This document shows, piece after piece, positions 37,978 through 46,911 of a stretch of DNA of 64,000 nt. The position numbers were made by a program, and so were the translations under genes. Positions within the stretch are counted from its first letter, which is position 1; each line of letters starts with the position of its first letter. The notes beneath the pieces were generated by a model. The model had not been told where the DNA came from. It made no database searches and saw nothing but the letters and a program-made list of their open reading frames with translations. Where the stretch lies: positions 300,001 to 364,000 of the forward strand of contig NZ_CP029185.2 of the NCBI RefSeq assembly GCF_003096015.2, in the 5' to 3' direction. This DNA comes from Limnobaculum parvum (GTDB lineage Bacteria; Pseudomonadota; Gammaproteobacteria; Enterobacterales; Enterobacteriaceae).

Positions 37978-39096
37978 ATGATAGAAGACAACCCTCTTCT
38001 TCCTTCCCACGGTATTAATCGCCGTGATTTTATGAAGCTGTGTACCGCACTGGCCGCTACTATGGGTCTAAGTGCAAATGCAGCCGCTGAAATTGCGGAA
38101 TCGGTTAGTAACCCTCAGCGCCCGCCTGTTATCTGGATTGGGGCGCAAGAGTGTACGGGATGTACGGAATCGTTGCTGCGTGCGACTCATCCAACCGTTG
38201 AGAACCTACTGCTGGAAACGATTTCACTTGAGTATCATGAAGTGCTTTCTGCCGCTTTCGGTCATCAGGTTGAAGAAAACAAGCATAATGCCATTGAGAA
38301 ATATAAAGGGCAGTACGTACTGGTCGTTGATGGTTCTATTCCATTAAAAGATAACGGCATTTACTGTATGGTGGCGGGTGAACCTATTATCGACCATATT
38401 CGCAAAGCGGCTGAGCATGCTGCGGCGATTATTGCGATCGGTTCTTGTGCGGCATGGGGTGGTGTAGCTGCCGCGGGCGTCAACCCGACGGGAGCCGTTG
38501 GTCTGCAGGAAGTTCTTCCGGGTAAAACGGTGATTAATATTCCTGGTTGCCCACCAAACCCACATAACTTTTTGGCAACGGTTGCCCACATTATTACTTT
38601 CGGTAAAGCACCGAAGCTGGATGCTAAAAACCGACCTACCTTTGCCTATGGTCGTCTGATTCACGAACACTGCGAACGCCGCCCACATTTCGATGCGGGT
38701 CGCTTTGCGAAAGAGTTTGGTGATGAGGGGCACCGTGAAGGTTGGTGTCTGTACCATTTAGGCTGTAAAGGTCCTGAAACTTACGGTAACTGTTCAACCC
38801 TGCAATTCTGCGACGTTGGTGGTGTATGGCCTGTGGCTATTGGTCACCCTTGCTATGGTTGTAACGAAGAAGGGGTTGGCTTCCATAAAGGTATTCACCA
38901 ACTGGCGAGCGTTCAAAATCCAACGCCGCGCTATGCGAAGCCAGACGTCGACAACCGTGAGGGTGGAAGTATTTCACCAACGGCGGTTGGCTTGATTGGC
39001 GGTGTGGCTGGTCTGGTTGCTGGGGTAAGCGTGATGTCGGTTCGTGAACTTGGGCGTCAGCAAAAGAAAGACGATACCGAATCACGGGGAGAATAA
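37978..39096 (+). CDS. hybO: Hydrogenase-2 small subunit
   Basis: 372 residues, the same as E. coli HybO. A Tat signal NRRDFMK (Arg15-Arg16) opens it and a C-terminal hydrophobic anchor (VGLIGGVAGLVAGVSVM) holds it in the inner membrane. Cluster ligands include CTGCTE near 52, the SCAAWGG and PGCPPNP segments, and CLYHLGCKGPETYGNC with CYGCNEEG, as in three-cluster [NiFe] small subunits. The start at 37978 follows AAAGGA; an upstream ATG at 37939 lacks support. It starts a tight operon through hypE. Confidence 0.97.
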   Translation: MIEDNPLLPSHGINRRDFMKLCTALAATMGLSANAAAEIAESVSNPQRPPVIWIGAQECTGCTESLLRATHPTVENLLLETISLEYHEVLSAAFGHQVEENKHNAIEKYKGQYVLVVDGSIPLKDNGIYCMVAGEPIIDHIRKAAEHAAAIIAIGSCAAWGGVAAAGVNPTGAVGLQEVLPGKTVINIPGCPPNPHNFLATVAHIITFGKAPKLDAKNRPTFAYGRLIHEHCERRPHFDAGRFAKEFGDEGHREGWCLYHLGCKGPETYGNCSTLQFCDVGGVWPVAIGHPCYGCNEEGVGFHKGIHQLASVQNPTPRYAKPDVDNREGGSISPTAVGLIGGVAGLVAGVSVMSVRELGRQQKKDDTESRGE

Positions 39097-39098
39097 CC

Positions 39099-40088
39099 GT
39101 GAATAGACGCAATTTCCTTAAAATAGCTTCAGGTGGTGCGCTGCTGGCGGGTGGTACGTCTACCTGTCTTGCGGCTGCTGAGAATAAACCACCTATTCCG
39201 GGTGCGCTGGGGATGTTATATGACTCGACGCTTTGTGTGGGCTGTCAGGCCTGTGTGGCAAAGTGTCAGGACATTAACCATCCACAGCGTAACCCTATTG
39301 GCAATCAAACGTGGTCAAACAACGACAAGCTGTCCCCTTATACCAATAATATTATTCAGGTGTGGAGCAGCGGTACGGGTGAAAACAAAGATCAGGAAGT
39401 CGACGGTTACGCTTACATCAAAAAGCAGTGTATGCACTGTGTTGATCCAAACTGCGTTTCAGTTTGTCCGGTGTCTGCCCTGAAGAAAGATCCAAAGACC
39501 GGCATCGTTCACTACGACGCTGACATTTGTACCGGTTGTCGTTACTGCATGGTGGGTTGCCCCTATAACATTCCTAAATATGACTATAACAATCCATTTG
39601 GTGAATTACACAAGTGCGAACTGTGTAACCAGAAAGGTGTTGAGCGCCTGAATAAAGGTGGCTTACCGGGCTGTGTGGAAGTTTGTCCTGCTGGCGCGGT
39701 GATTTTTGGGACGCGTGAAGAGTTGATGGCGGAAGCCAAGAAGCGCTTGGCGCTGAAAGCCGGTGATGAATATCGCTATCCTCGTCAGACGCTAAACGGT
39801 AGCGATCCTTATCTGCATACGGTTCCGCATTACTATCCGCATCTCTATGGTGAAAAAGAGGGCGGTGGTACACAAGTGTTAGTGTTGACCGGTGTTCCTT
39901 TTAAAAACCTTGATTTGCCGGAGCTTGCCGATCTTTCTACCGGTGCGCGTTCTGAAAATATTCAGCATACGGTTTATAAAGGCATGATGTTGCCGCTGGC
40001 CGTTTTAGCGGGCTTAACCGTGTTGGTTCGTCGTAATACGAAAAACGACCATCACGAAGAAGGAGATGATAATGAGCACACATCATAA
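39099..40088 (+). CDS. hybA: Hydrogenase-2 ferredoxin-like subunit
   Basis: 329 residues (E. coli 328). It has a Tat-type start MNRRNFLKIASGG and four cluster motifs (CVGCQACVAKC, CMHCVDPNCVSVCP, CTGCRYCMVGCP, CELCNQKG...CVEVCP). A C-terminal hydrophobic helix lies near 295-313. It carries electrons from HybO to the quinone-linked HybB at the periplasmic side of the inner membrane. Confidence 0.96.
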   Translation: MNRRNFLKIASGGALLAGGTSTCLAAAENKPPIPGALGMLYDSTLCVGCQACVAKCQDINHPQRNPIGNQTWSNNDKLSPYTNNIIQVWSSGTGENKDQEVDGYAYIKKQCMHCVDPNCVSVCPVSALKKDPKTGIVHYDADICTGCRYCMVGCPYNIPKYDYNNPFGELHKCELCNQKGVERLNKGGLPGCVEVCPAGAVIFGTREELMAEAKKRLALKAGDEYRYPRQTLNGSDPYLHTVPHYYPHLYGEKEGGGTQVLVLTGVPFKNLDLPELADLSTGARSENIQHTVYKGMMLPLAVLAGLTVLVRRNTKNDHHEEGDDNEHTS

Positions 40089-41253
40089 GCCAACGCCGCT
40101 GGGCGGCAAACTCGTCAGCTGGCCGATTATCGTATTCGGGCCGTTGGTTGTGCTGTGCTTAATTTTTGTGGTTAAGCGTTTAGTCTTTGGACTGGGTTCG
40201 GTATCCGATCTTAACGGTGGTTATCCGTGGGGTATTTGGATTGCCTTTGACCTGTTGATTGGTACCGGTTTTGCCTGTGGTGGTTGGGCGTTAGCTTGGG
40301 CGGTATATGTCTTTAACAAAGGTGAATACCATCCTCTGGTTCGTCCTGCGCTGTTAGCCAGCCTGTTTGGTTACTCTCTGGGTGGGCTGTCGATTACCAT
40401 CGACGTAGGTCGTTACTGGAACTTACCGTACTTCTACATTCCGGGTTATTTCAACGTGAACTCGGTACTGTTTGAAACTGCGGTATGTATGACCATCTAT
40501 ATTGGCATCATGGCGTTAGAATTTGCACCAGTGTTGTTTGAACGTATGGGATGGAAATTATCCCTGAAGCGTCTTAATAAAGTGATGTTCTTTGTTCTTG
40601 CGCTGGGCGCGTTACTGCCAACCATGCACCAATCATCAATGGGTTCTCTGATGATTGCCGCGGGTCATAAAGTCCATCCAATTTGGCAAAGCTATGAAAT
40701 GCTCCCGCTTTACTCACTGCTGACCGCTTTTATTATGGGATTCTCGATAGTGATATTCGAAGGATCGCTGGTGCAGGCAGGGCTAAGAGGTAAAGGGCAG
40801 GATGAAAAAGCGATGTTCAGGAAGCTGATGGGTATCATTAGTATATTCCTGTTGCTCTTCCTGGTATTTCGTTTCGGCGAACTGGTTTACAGAGATAAGT
40901 TGTCTTATATCTTTGCCGGTGACTTCTATGCGGTGATGTTCTGGATTGAAATCGCACTGCTGCTGTTCCCGCTGGTGGTCTTCCGTTTCCGTAAATGGGC
41001 TAACGATTCTCGTATGCTGTTTATCGGTGCTGTCAGTATGTTATTGGGTTGTGCTATGTGGCGTATGTCTTACTCCCTGGTTGCATTTAATCCAGGTGGT
41101 GGTTACCACTATTTCCCAACTTGGGAAGAACTGTTAATTTCAATTGGCTTTGTGAGTATCGAGATATGTGCCTATATCTTACTGATTCGTCTACTGCCGG
41201 TTATTCCTTCTTTAAAAAATCTTCACAAGAATCAAGAGGCTAGTAAAGCATGA
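40072..41253 (+). CDS. hybB: Hydrogenase-2 integral membrane subunit
   Basis: A NrfD/PsrC-family protein of 393 residues with about ten transmembrane helices, close to E. coli HybB (WIAFDLLIGTGFACGGWALAW and GGLSITIDVGRYWNLPYF are intact). It exchanges electrons with the quinone pool. The start at 40072 is preferred over 40066 because AGGAG is then correctly spaced. It overlaps hybA by 17 nt and hybC by 4 nt. Confidence 0.96.
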   Translation: MSTHHKPTPLGGKLVSWPIIVFGPLVVLCLIFVVKRLVFGLGSVSDLNGGYPWGIWIAFDLLIGTGFACGGWALAWAVYVFNKGEYHPLVRPALLASLFGYSLGGLSITIDVGRYWNLPYFYIPGYFNVNSVLFETAVCMTIYIGIMALEFAPVLFERMGWKLSLKRLNKVMFFVLALGALLPTMHQSSMGSLMIAAGHKVHPIWQSYEMLPLYSLLTAFIMGFSIVIFEGSLVQAGLRGKGQDEKAMFRKLMGIISIFLLLFLVFRFGELVYRDKLSYIFAGDFYAVMFWIEIALLLFPLVVFRFRKWANDSRMLFIGAVSMLLGCAMWRMSYSLVAFNPGGGYHYFPTWEELLISIGFVSIEICAYILLIRLLPVIPSLKNLHKNQEASKA

Positions 41254-42953
41254 GCCAACGTATCACTATTGACCCGGTAACACGTATCGAAGGTCACTTG
41301 CGCATTGATTGCGAAATTGAAAATGGAAAGGTCTCCAAAGCGTGGGCGTCAGGTACGATGTGGCGTGGCATGGAGGAGATCGTAAAGGGTAACGATCCGC
41401 GTGATGCATGGATGATTGTCCAACGTATCTGCGGAGTTTGTACCACCACTCATGCTATTGCATCCGTTCGCTCTGTTGAGAGCGCATTGAATCTGAATAT
41501 CCCGGTAAACGCACAGTACATTCGTAACCTGATACTGGCTGCGCACATGACGCACGATCATATCGTGCACTTCTATCAGCTTTCAGCGTTAGACTGGGTG
41601 GATATTACGTCTGCACTAAAAGCCGATCCTGCTAAAGCAGCGGCCTTATTGAAAGGTGTTTCCAACTGGCATCTGAATAGTGAAGAAGAGTTTACTAAAG
41701 TTCAGAACAAAATTAAGGATCTGGTTGCCAGCGGCCAATTGGGCATTTTTGCCAATGGTTACTGGGGACACCCGGCGATGAAATTACCGCCAGAGGTGAA
41801 CCTGATTGCTGTTGCTCACTATCTGCAGGCGCTTGAATGTCAGCGTGATGCTAACCGCGTGGTGGCGTTGCTGGGTGGTAAAACCCCCCATATTCAAAAT
41901 CTGGCCGTAGGCGGGGTAGCTAACCCAATCAATCTGGATGGCTTAGGGGTACTGAACCTTGAGCGTCTGATGTACATCAAATCGTTCATTGACCGTTTAA
42001 ATGACTTCGTACAGCAGGTGTACAAAGTGGATACGGCGGTGATTGCGGCGTTTTATCCGGAGTGGTTAGAATTAGGCAAGGGAGCGGTTAACTATCTCAG
42101 TACGCCTGAATTCCCGACCGACAGTAAAAACGGTAGCTTCGTGTTCCCTGGCGGTTACATCACCAACAGTGATTTATCAACCTACCGTCCGATCACCTCT
42201 CAATCAGACGAGTTCCTGATTAAAGGTATTCAGGAAAGCGCTAAACACGCTTGGTATAAAGATGAAGAGCCACAGGCACCGTGGGAAGGTACCACCATTC
42301 CTAACTACAGCACTTGGGATGAGAACGGCAAATATTCATGGGTTAAATCCCCTACTTTCTACGGTAAAACTACCGAAGTGGGTCCATTAGCCAATATGCT
42401 GTGTAAGCTGGCGGCTAACCATGAACCAACCAAGAAGCATCTGAATGATATCGTGGGTATTTATACCGCATTAACCGGTAAAACCATTGAAGTTGCTCAG
42501 TTGCATTCAACATTGGGGCGTATTGTTGGCCGTACTGTACACGCCTGTACCCTGCAAGATTTGTTACAAAATCAGTATAAATCACTGATTGAAAACATCG
42601 GCAAAGGGGACCATGTTGCCTATGTGAAACCAAATATTCCAGCAACCGGCACCTTCAAAGGCGTAGGTTTTGCGGAAGTTTCACGGGGTATGTTATCCCA
42701 CTGGATCGTTATCAAAGATGGCAAAATCGAGAACTATCAGGCAGTGGTTCCATCAACTTGGAACTCTGGCCCTCGCAACTTCAATGATGACGTTGGGCCA
42801 TATGAGCAGTCTCTGGTAGGTACTCCAATTGCCGATCCGGCGAAACCGTTAGAAGTTGTACGTACTATTCACTCCTTCGATCCATGTATGGCTTGTGCGG
42901 TACACGTGGTTGATGCGGATGGTAATGAAGTCACAAAAGTTAAGGTTCTTTAA
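41250..42953 (+). CDS. hybC: Hydrogenase-2 large (NiFe) subunit
   Basis: 567 residues, as in E. coli. The Ni-Fe ligands are Cys61 and Cys64 (RICGVC) and Cys546 and Cys549 (DPCMACAVH). The 15 residues after His552 form the C-terminal peptide removed by HybD after nickel insertion. It oxidises H2 at the periplasmic side and is carried through Tat by HybO. Confidence 0.98.
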   Translation: MSQRITIDPVTRIEGHLRIDCEIENGKVSKAWASGTMWRGMEEIVKGNDPRDAWMIVQRICGVCTTTHAIASVRSVESALNLNIPVNAQYIRNLILAAHMTHDHIVHFYQLSALDWVDITSALKADPAKAAALLKGVSNWHLNSEEEFTKVQNKIKDLVASGQLGIFANGYWGHPAMKLPPEVNLIAVAHYLQALECQRDANRVVALLGGKTPHIQNLAVGGVANPINLDGLGVLNLERLMYIKSFIDRLNDFVQQVYKVDTAVIAAFYPEWLELGKGAVNYLSTPEFPTDSKNGSFVFPGGYITNSDLSTYRPITSQSDEFLIKGIQESAKHAWYKDEEPQAPWEGTTIPNYSTWDENGKYSWVKSPTFYGKTTEVGPLANMLCKLAANHEPTKKHLNDIVGIYTALTGKTIEVAQLHSTLGRIVGRTVHACTLQDLLQNQYKSLIENIGKGDHVAYVKPNIPATGTFKGVGFAEVSRGMLSHWIVIKDGKIENYQAVVPSTWNSGPRNFNDDVGPYEQSLVGTPIADPAKPLEVVRTIHSFDPCMACAVHVVDADGNEVTKVKVL

Positions 42954-43438
42954 TGCGGATATTAGTATTAGGCGTTGGTAATGTTCTTTTAACCGACGAA
43001 GCGATAGGCGTACGTGTTGTCGAGGCTTTGGAGCAAAACTATGTCCTACCTGACTACGTGGAGGTTCTGGACGGCGGAACCGCCGGAATGGAACTGTTGG
43101 AGGCTATGGCAAATCGCGATCATCTGATTATTGCTGATGCTATCGTTTCCAAAAAGCGTACGCCGGGCACCATTATGATTTTGCGTGATGAAGAAGTGCC
43201 AACGCTGTTTACTAATAAGATTTCTCCGCATCAGTTAGGTTTGGCCGACGTACTGTCGGCCCTCCGCTTTACCGGGGAGTTCCCCGGTAAACTGACGCTG
43301 GTTGGCGTAATTCCTGAATCTTTGGAACCGCATATTGGTATGACCGCAACGGTTGAAGCCATGATTGAACCCGCGTTACAAGAGGTGATAGCGGCCTTGC
43401 GCTCATCTGGTGTAGAAGTTTTACCCAAGGAGAAATAA
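42953..43438 (+). CDS. hybD: Hydrogenase-2 maturation endopeptidase
   Basis: 161 residues (E. coli 164). It has the family start MRILVLGVGNVLLTDEAIGV, with the metal-binding Glu, and a later metal region containing DADG-like and SPHQ segments (HQLGLADVLSALRF). It cleaves the HybC tail after His552. Its start codon overlaps the hybC stop. Confidence 0.95.
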   Translation: MRILVLGVGNVLLTDEAIGVRVVEALEQNYVLPDYVEVLDGGTAGMELLEAMANRDHLIIADAIVSKKRTPGTIMILRDEEVPTLFTNKISPHQLGLADVLSALRFTGEFPGKLTLVGVIPESLEPHIGMTATVEAMIEPALQEVIAALRSSGVEVLPKEK

Positions 43439-43440
43439 GC

Positions 43441-43932
43441 ATGTCCGATGAGATTTATGGTTACGCTGAAGAGCCAACAGCGCTAGTTCAGCGCGCTTTT
43501 CAGCATGTCGCTGCTAAAGCCATGCACGATCTCTCTTTCCTTCATCCTAATATGCCGGTGCATGTCTCCGGCTTTAAGCTGTTTGAAGGGCAGTGGGTTG
43601 GTTGTGTGATTACCCCGTGGATGCTGAGTGCATTGATTTTGCCGGGGCCTGACCAAATTTGGCCATTGCGCACCATTAGCGACAAGCTGGGTTTAGCGCT
43701 GCCTTATGACAATATGACCTTTACCGTTGGTGAGTTGGAAGGTGTTGCCCAATACCTGACGTGCTCACTGATGTCCCCGCTGGATCATTCTTTAACGCCT
43801 GAACAGGGTGTACAATTAACTAATGATTGTACACGTATGCTGCTGTCGATTCCGGTCAGCGATCCGGATGCTCCAAGCCAACTAGGGCGGCGTGCACTGT
43901 TATTAGGCCGCAGGAATTGTAGTAATGCATGA
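43441..43932 (+). CDS. hybE: Hydrogenase-2 assembly chaperone HybE
   Basis: 163 residues (E. coli 162). This chaperone proofreads HybO and HybC before Tat export. It is recognised by FLHPNMPVHVSGFKLFEGQWVG and the C-terminal GRRALLLG. It overlaps hybF by 8 nt. Confidence 0.92.
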   Translation: MSDEIYGYAEEPTALVQRAFQHVAAKAMHDLSFLHPNMPVHVSGFKLFEGQWVGCVITPWMLSALILPGPDQIWPLRTISDKLGLALPYDNMTFTVGELEGVAQYLTCSLMSPLDHSLTPEQGVQLTNDCTRMLLSIPVSDPDAPSQLGRRALLLGRRNCSNA

Positions 43933-44266
43933 AATATCATTGTGTGAAAGCACAATAGAAATTATTCAGAAACAAGCTCAACAACATGGTGTGAAGCGGG
44001 TTACCGGCGTATGGTTAGAAGTCGGGGCGCTCTCCTGTGTGGAAGAGCATTCTTTGCGATTTTGTTTTGATGTTGTCTGCCGTGGTACTGTAGCCGAAGG
44101 TAGCCAGCTTCATATTATTCAGAAACCAGCGCAGGCCTGGTGTTGGGACTGTAGCAGTGAAGTAGAAATTACTCAGCATGAAGCCCAGTGCCCGAAATGT
44201 CAGGGGTTTAGTTTGCGTGTCGACAGTGGTGATACCCTGCAAATTAAAGAGCTGGAAGTTGAGTAA
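43925..44266 (+). CDS. hybF: Nickel insertion protein HybF (HypA family)
   Basis: 113 residues, the length of E. coli HybF and closer to it than to HypA (KPAQAWCWDC is shared). Met1-His2-Glu3 form the nickel site. The zinc site consists of CWDC and CPKC. With HypB it delivers Ni to the HybC precursor. Confidence 0.94.
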   Translation: MHEISLCESTIEIIQKQAQQHGVKRVTGVWLEVGALSCVEEHSLRFCFDVVCRGTVAEGSQLHIIQKPAQAWCWDCSSEVEITQHEAQCPKCQGFSLRVDSGDTLQIKELEVE

Positions 44267-44373
44267 CATCTTGAATATCTAATTCGAATATTTATCTCAT
44301 ATTGCCAATGCAAATGAGCTGGCTGAATTTACTGATTGAACTGTGACAAGATAATGTCTTGAGGGGGAGTTAT

Positions 44374-45519
44374 ATGTGTACTACTTGCGGATGTGCTGCG
44401 GGCGAGCGGCGAATTGAAGGAGAGGAACACGCGCATTCTCACCATCACGGACAGGATCATCACCATCACAGCCATGAGCATAGCCATGCTCACGATCGTG
44501 ACCACCATCATCACGACCATGACCATGACCATCATCACGATCATGGAGACCGTCATCATAGTCACGACCATGCTCATCACGGGCATAGTCACGATCATGG
44601 TCACCATCACCATGACGAACATCATCATAGTCATCATGAAACTCCGCGCACCATTGTTATCCATCATCACTACCATCACCAAGGGGATGTACATCACCAC
44701 GTGCATACTGCCATCGCCCAAAAGATGGGGGATGTAGAGTTCGAGCTGGAGATGGAGCCAAATGAGAGCGCAGAGAAGAATGAAGAGAAATTTCGGCCGC
44801 GTGAAATCGAGCAAGATTTAGATTACGGCCACGGTGAAGCGGGTACTCACGCACCGGGAATCAGCCAGAAAAGAATGCTGCAAATTGAGATGGATGTGCT
44901 GAGTAAGAACAATCATCTGGCGAAACATAACCGAGAGTATTTCGCTGAAAAACAGATTCTGGCACTGAATCTGGTATCCAGTCCGGGTTCCGGCAAAACC
45001 ACATTACTCACTGAAACCCTGATGCGTTTACGGGAGCGCTTATCCTGTGCGGTGATTGAAGGGGATCAGCAGACCACCAATGATGCCGAACGCATTCGCG
45101 CTACTGGCGTACCGGCAATTCAGGTGAATACCGGGAAAGGCTGCCATTTGGATGCACAAATGGTGCACGATGCAGCCACTCGCCTTGAGCTGAAAGAGAA
45201 GAGTCTGCTGTTTATTGAGAACGTTGGTAATCTGGTTTGTCCTGCCAGTTTCGACTTGGGGGAACGGGCGAAGGTAGCCGTTCTGTCAGTGACCGAAGGG
45301 GAAGATAAGCCATTAAAATATCCTCATATGTTTGCTGCATCGGAACTGATGATTTTAAACAAAATCGATTTGTTACCGTATCTGCATTTTGATGTAGCAG
45401 CCTGTGTTGCCAATGCCCGCCGGATTAACCCGAATATTCAGGTTATCCAACTGTCAGCAACCAGCGGTGAGGGAATGGAAGCCTGGGTTGCATGGCTGGA
45501 GACGCAGTTATGTGCTTAG
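44374..45519 (+). CDS. hypB: Nickel-binding GTPase HypB with very long His-rich region
   Basis: 381 residues against about 290 in E. coli. It starts MCTTCGC (the high-affinity Ni motif), and this start is used instead of 44359. Residues about 18-120 hold roughly 50 histidines mixed with Asp, Ser and Gly. The SIMIBI-type GTPase follows: Walker A SSPGSGKTT near 215, the metal/dimer Cys-His GCHLDAQM, FIENVGNLVCPASFD, and NKIDLL near 330. It delivers nickel to HypA/HybF targets. The His-rich part is absent from E. coli HypB but known in HypB of some rhizobia, where it stores nickel. Its low-complexity codons make length changes easy. Confidence 0.95.
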   Translation: MCTTCGCAAGERRIEGEEHAHSHHHGQDHHHHSHEHSHAHDRDHHHHDHDHDHHHDHGDRHHSHDHAHHGHSHDHGHHHHDEHHHSHHETPRTIVIHHHYHHQGDVHHHVHTAIAQKMGDVEFELEMEPNESAEKNEEKFRPREIEQDLDYGHGEAGTHAPGISQKRMLQIEMDVLSKNNHLAKHNREYFAEKQILALNLVSSPGSGKTTLLTETLMRLRERLSCAVIEGDQQTTNDAERIRATGVPAIQVNTGKGCHLDAQMVHDAATRLELKEKSLLFIENVGNLVCPASFDLGERAKVAVLSVTEGEDKPLKYPHMFAASELMILNKIDLLPYLHFDVAACVANARRINPNIQVIQLSATSGEGMEAWVAWLETQLCA

Positions 45520-45803
45520 GGGTTCCGGGTCAGATCGTTGCCGTAGGTAAAGATATTCATCAACTGGCTCAGGTTGACGTTTGTGGTGTAAAGCGCGACG
45601 TGAATATTGCGCTTATTTGTGAAGGTGAGCCGGCCGAATTAATCGGCCAGTGGGTTCTGGTTCACGTTGGTTTTGCGATGAGCATCATTAATGAAGAAGA
45701 GGCTCAGGCCACGCTGGAAGCCCTGATGGCAATGAGCGTGCTGGAGCACGAAGTGGGTGATTTTATCGGGATCAATGCCGGAGCGGATGATGCAGTACGT
45801 TGA
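45510..45803 (+). CDS. hybG: Hydrogenase maturation chaperone HybG (HypC family)
   Basis: 97 residues. It begins MCLGVPGQ, with Cys2 that binds the Fe(CN)2CO unit and the HybC precursor. The segment DIHQLAQVDVCGVKRDVNIALICEG resembles E. coli HybG more than HypC. The C-terminus is about 15 residues longer. It overlaps hypB by 10 nt and hypD by 14 nt. As the only HypC-type gene here, it may serve every hydrogenase precursor of this locus. Confidence 0.92.
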   Translation: MCLGVPGQIVAVGKDIHQLAQVDVCGVKRDVNIALICEGEPAELIGQWVLVHVGFAMSIINEEEAQATLEALMAMSVLEHEVGDFIGINAGADDAVR

Positions 45804-46908
45804 TGAATTTCGCGATCCCGAACTGGCAAAAACACTGCTGGCCCATATTCGACATAAAGTATCCGCTATTGCTAAGGCCAGTGAACGTCCACTGCAACTG
45901 ATGGAAGTGTGCGGTGGACATACTCACGCTATCTACAAGTTTGGTATTGACCAACTGTTACCACCAGAAATTGAATTTGTGCATGGGCCGGGTTGCCCGG
46001 TGTGTGTCTTGCCGATGGGACGCATTGACGGCTGTATTGAGATTGCCGAACGACCTGAGGTGATTTTTTGTACCTATGGTGATGCAATGCGGGTGCCCGG
46101 ACGCAATGGCTCTCTGTTAGATGCCAAACGCCGTGGTGCTGATGTGCGTATTGTCTACTCCCCATTGGATACCCTGACTTTTGCCGAGCAAAATCCGGAT
46201 AAGCAGGTGGTGTTCTTTGGCCTTGGTTTTGAAACCACCATGCCAAGTACCGCGTTGACGCTACAACAGGCTAAGCGTCGTGGTTTAACGAATTTCAGTA
46301 TTTTCTGTCAGCACATTACCATTATCCCAACGTTGCGCAGCCTGTTAGAGCAACCGGATGTCAGAATCGACGGCTTTCTTGCACCTGGTCATGTGAGTAT
46401 GGTGATTGGTACTACGCCTTACGGCTTTATTGCGGAAGACTTCCATAAACCACTAGTGGTTACCGGATTTGAACCGTTAGATATTTTGCAGGCGCTGGCT
46501 ATGCTGGTGGATCAGATACATGACGGTCGCTGTGAAGTGGAAAACCAATATAAGCGTATCGTTTCTCAGCAGGGAAATGCGCTGGCACGTAAAGCACTGG
46601 ATGACGTTTTTGAACTGAAAGAGAGCAGCGAATGGCGTGGTTTGGGCTCGATTGCAGGTTCTGGCGTACAGTTAACCCCTGCTTATCGCGAGTTTGATGC
46701 AGAATTGCGTTTTAACACTCAGGAGCATCAGGAGGTGGCTGACGATCCCTTGGCTCGCTGCGGGGATGTTCTGACCGGGCGCTGTAAGCCAAATGATTGT
46801 CCGCTGTTTGGTACCCGCTGTACGCCACAAAACGCATTCGGGGCACTGATGGTTTCCTCTGAAGGTGCGTGTGCCGCCTATTATCAATATCGCCGGGGGC
46901 TCGCTTAA
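45790..46908 (+). CDS. hypD: Hydrogenase maturation protein HypD
   Basis: 372 residues (E. coli 373). An iron-sulfur scaffold for the Fe(CN)2CO unit, with CGGHTH near 41, GPGCPVCVLP near 66, APGHVSMVIG near 200 and the C-terminal cluster motif CGDVLTGRCKPNDCPLFGTRC. The start MQYVDEFRDP at 45790 aligns with the family and has GGAG upstream. The open frame reaches back to 45757. Confidence 0.95.
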   Translation: MQYVDEFRDPELAKTLLAHIRHKVSAIAKASERPLQLMEVCGGHTHAIYKFGIDQLLPPEIEFVHGPGCPVCVLPMGRIDGCIEIAERPEVIFCTYGDAMRVPGRNGSLLDAKRRGADVRIVYSPLDTLTFAEQNPDKQVVFFGLGFETTMPSTALTLQQAKRRGLTNFSIFCQHITIIPTLRSLLEQPDVRIDGFLAPGHVSMVIGTTPYGFIAEDFHKPLVVTGFEPLDILQALAMLVDQIHDGRCEVENQYKRIVSQQGNALARKALDDVFELKESSEWRGLGSIAGSGVQLTPAYREFDAELRFNTQEHQEVADDPLARCGDVLTGRCKPNDCPLFGTRCTPQNAFGALMVSSEGACAAYYQYRRGLA

Positions 46909-46911
46909 TTT

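Noticed and set aside
44329..44814. 161-codon minus-strand frame opposite hypB
   Set aside because: It is the complement of the His/Asp-rich codons, giving Met/Val repeats; the plus strand is clearly HypB.
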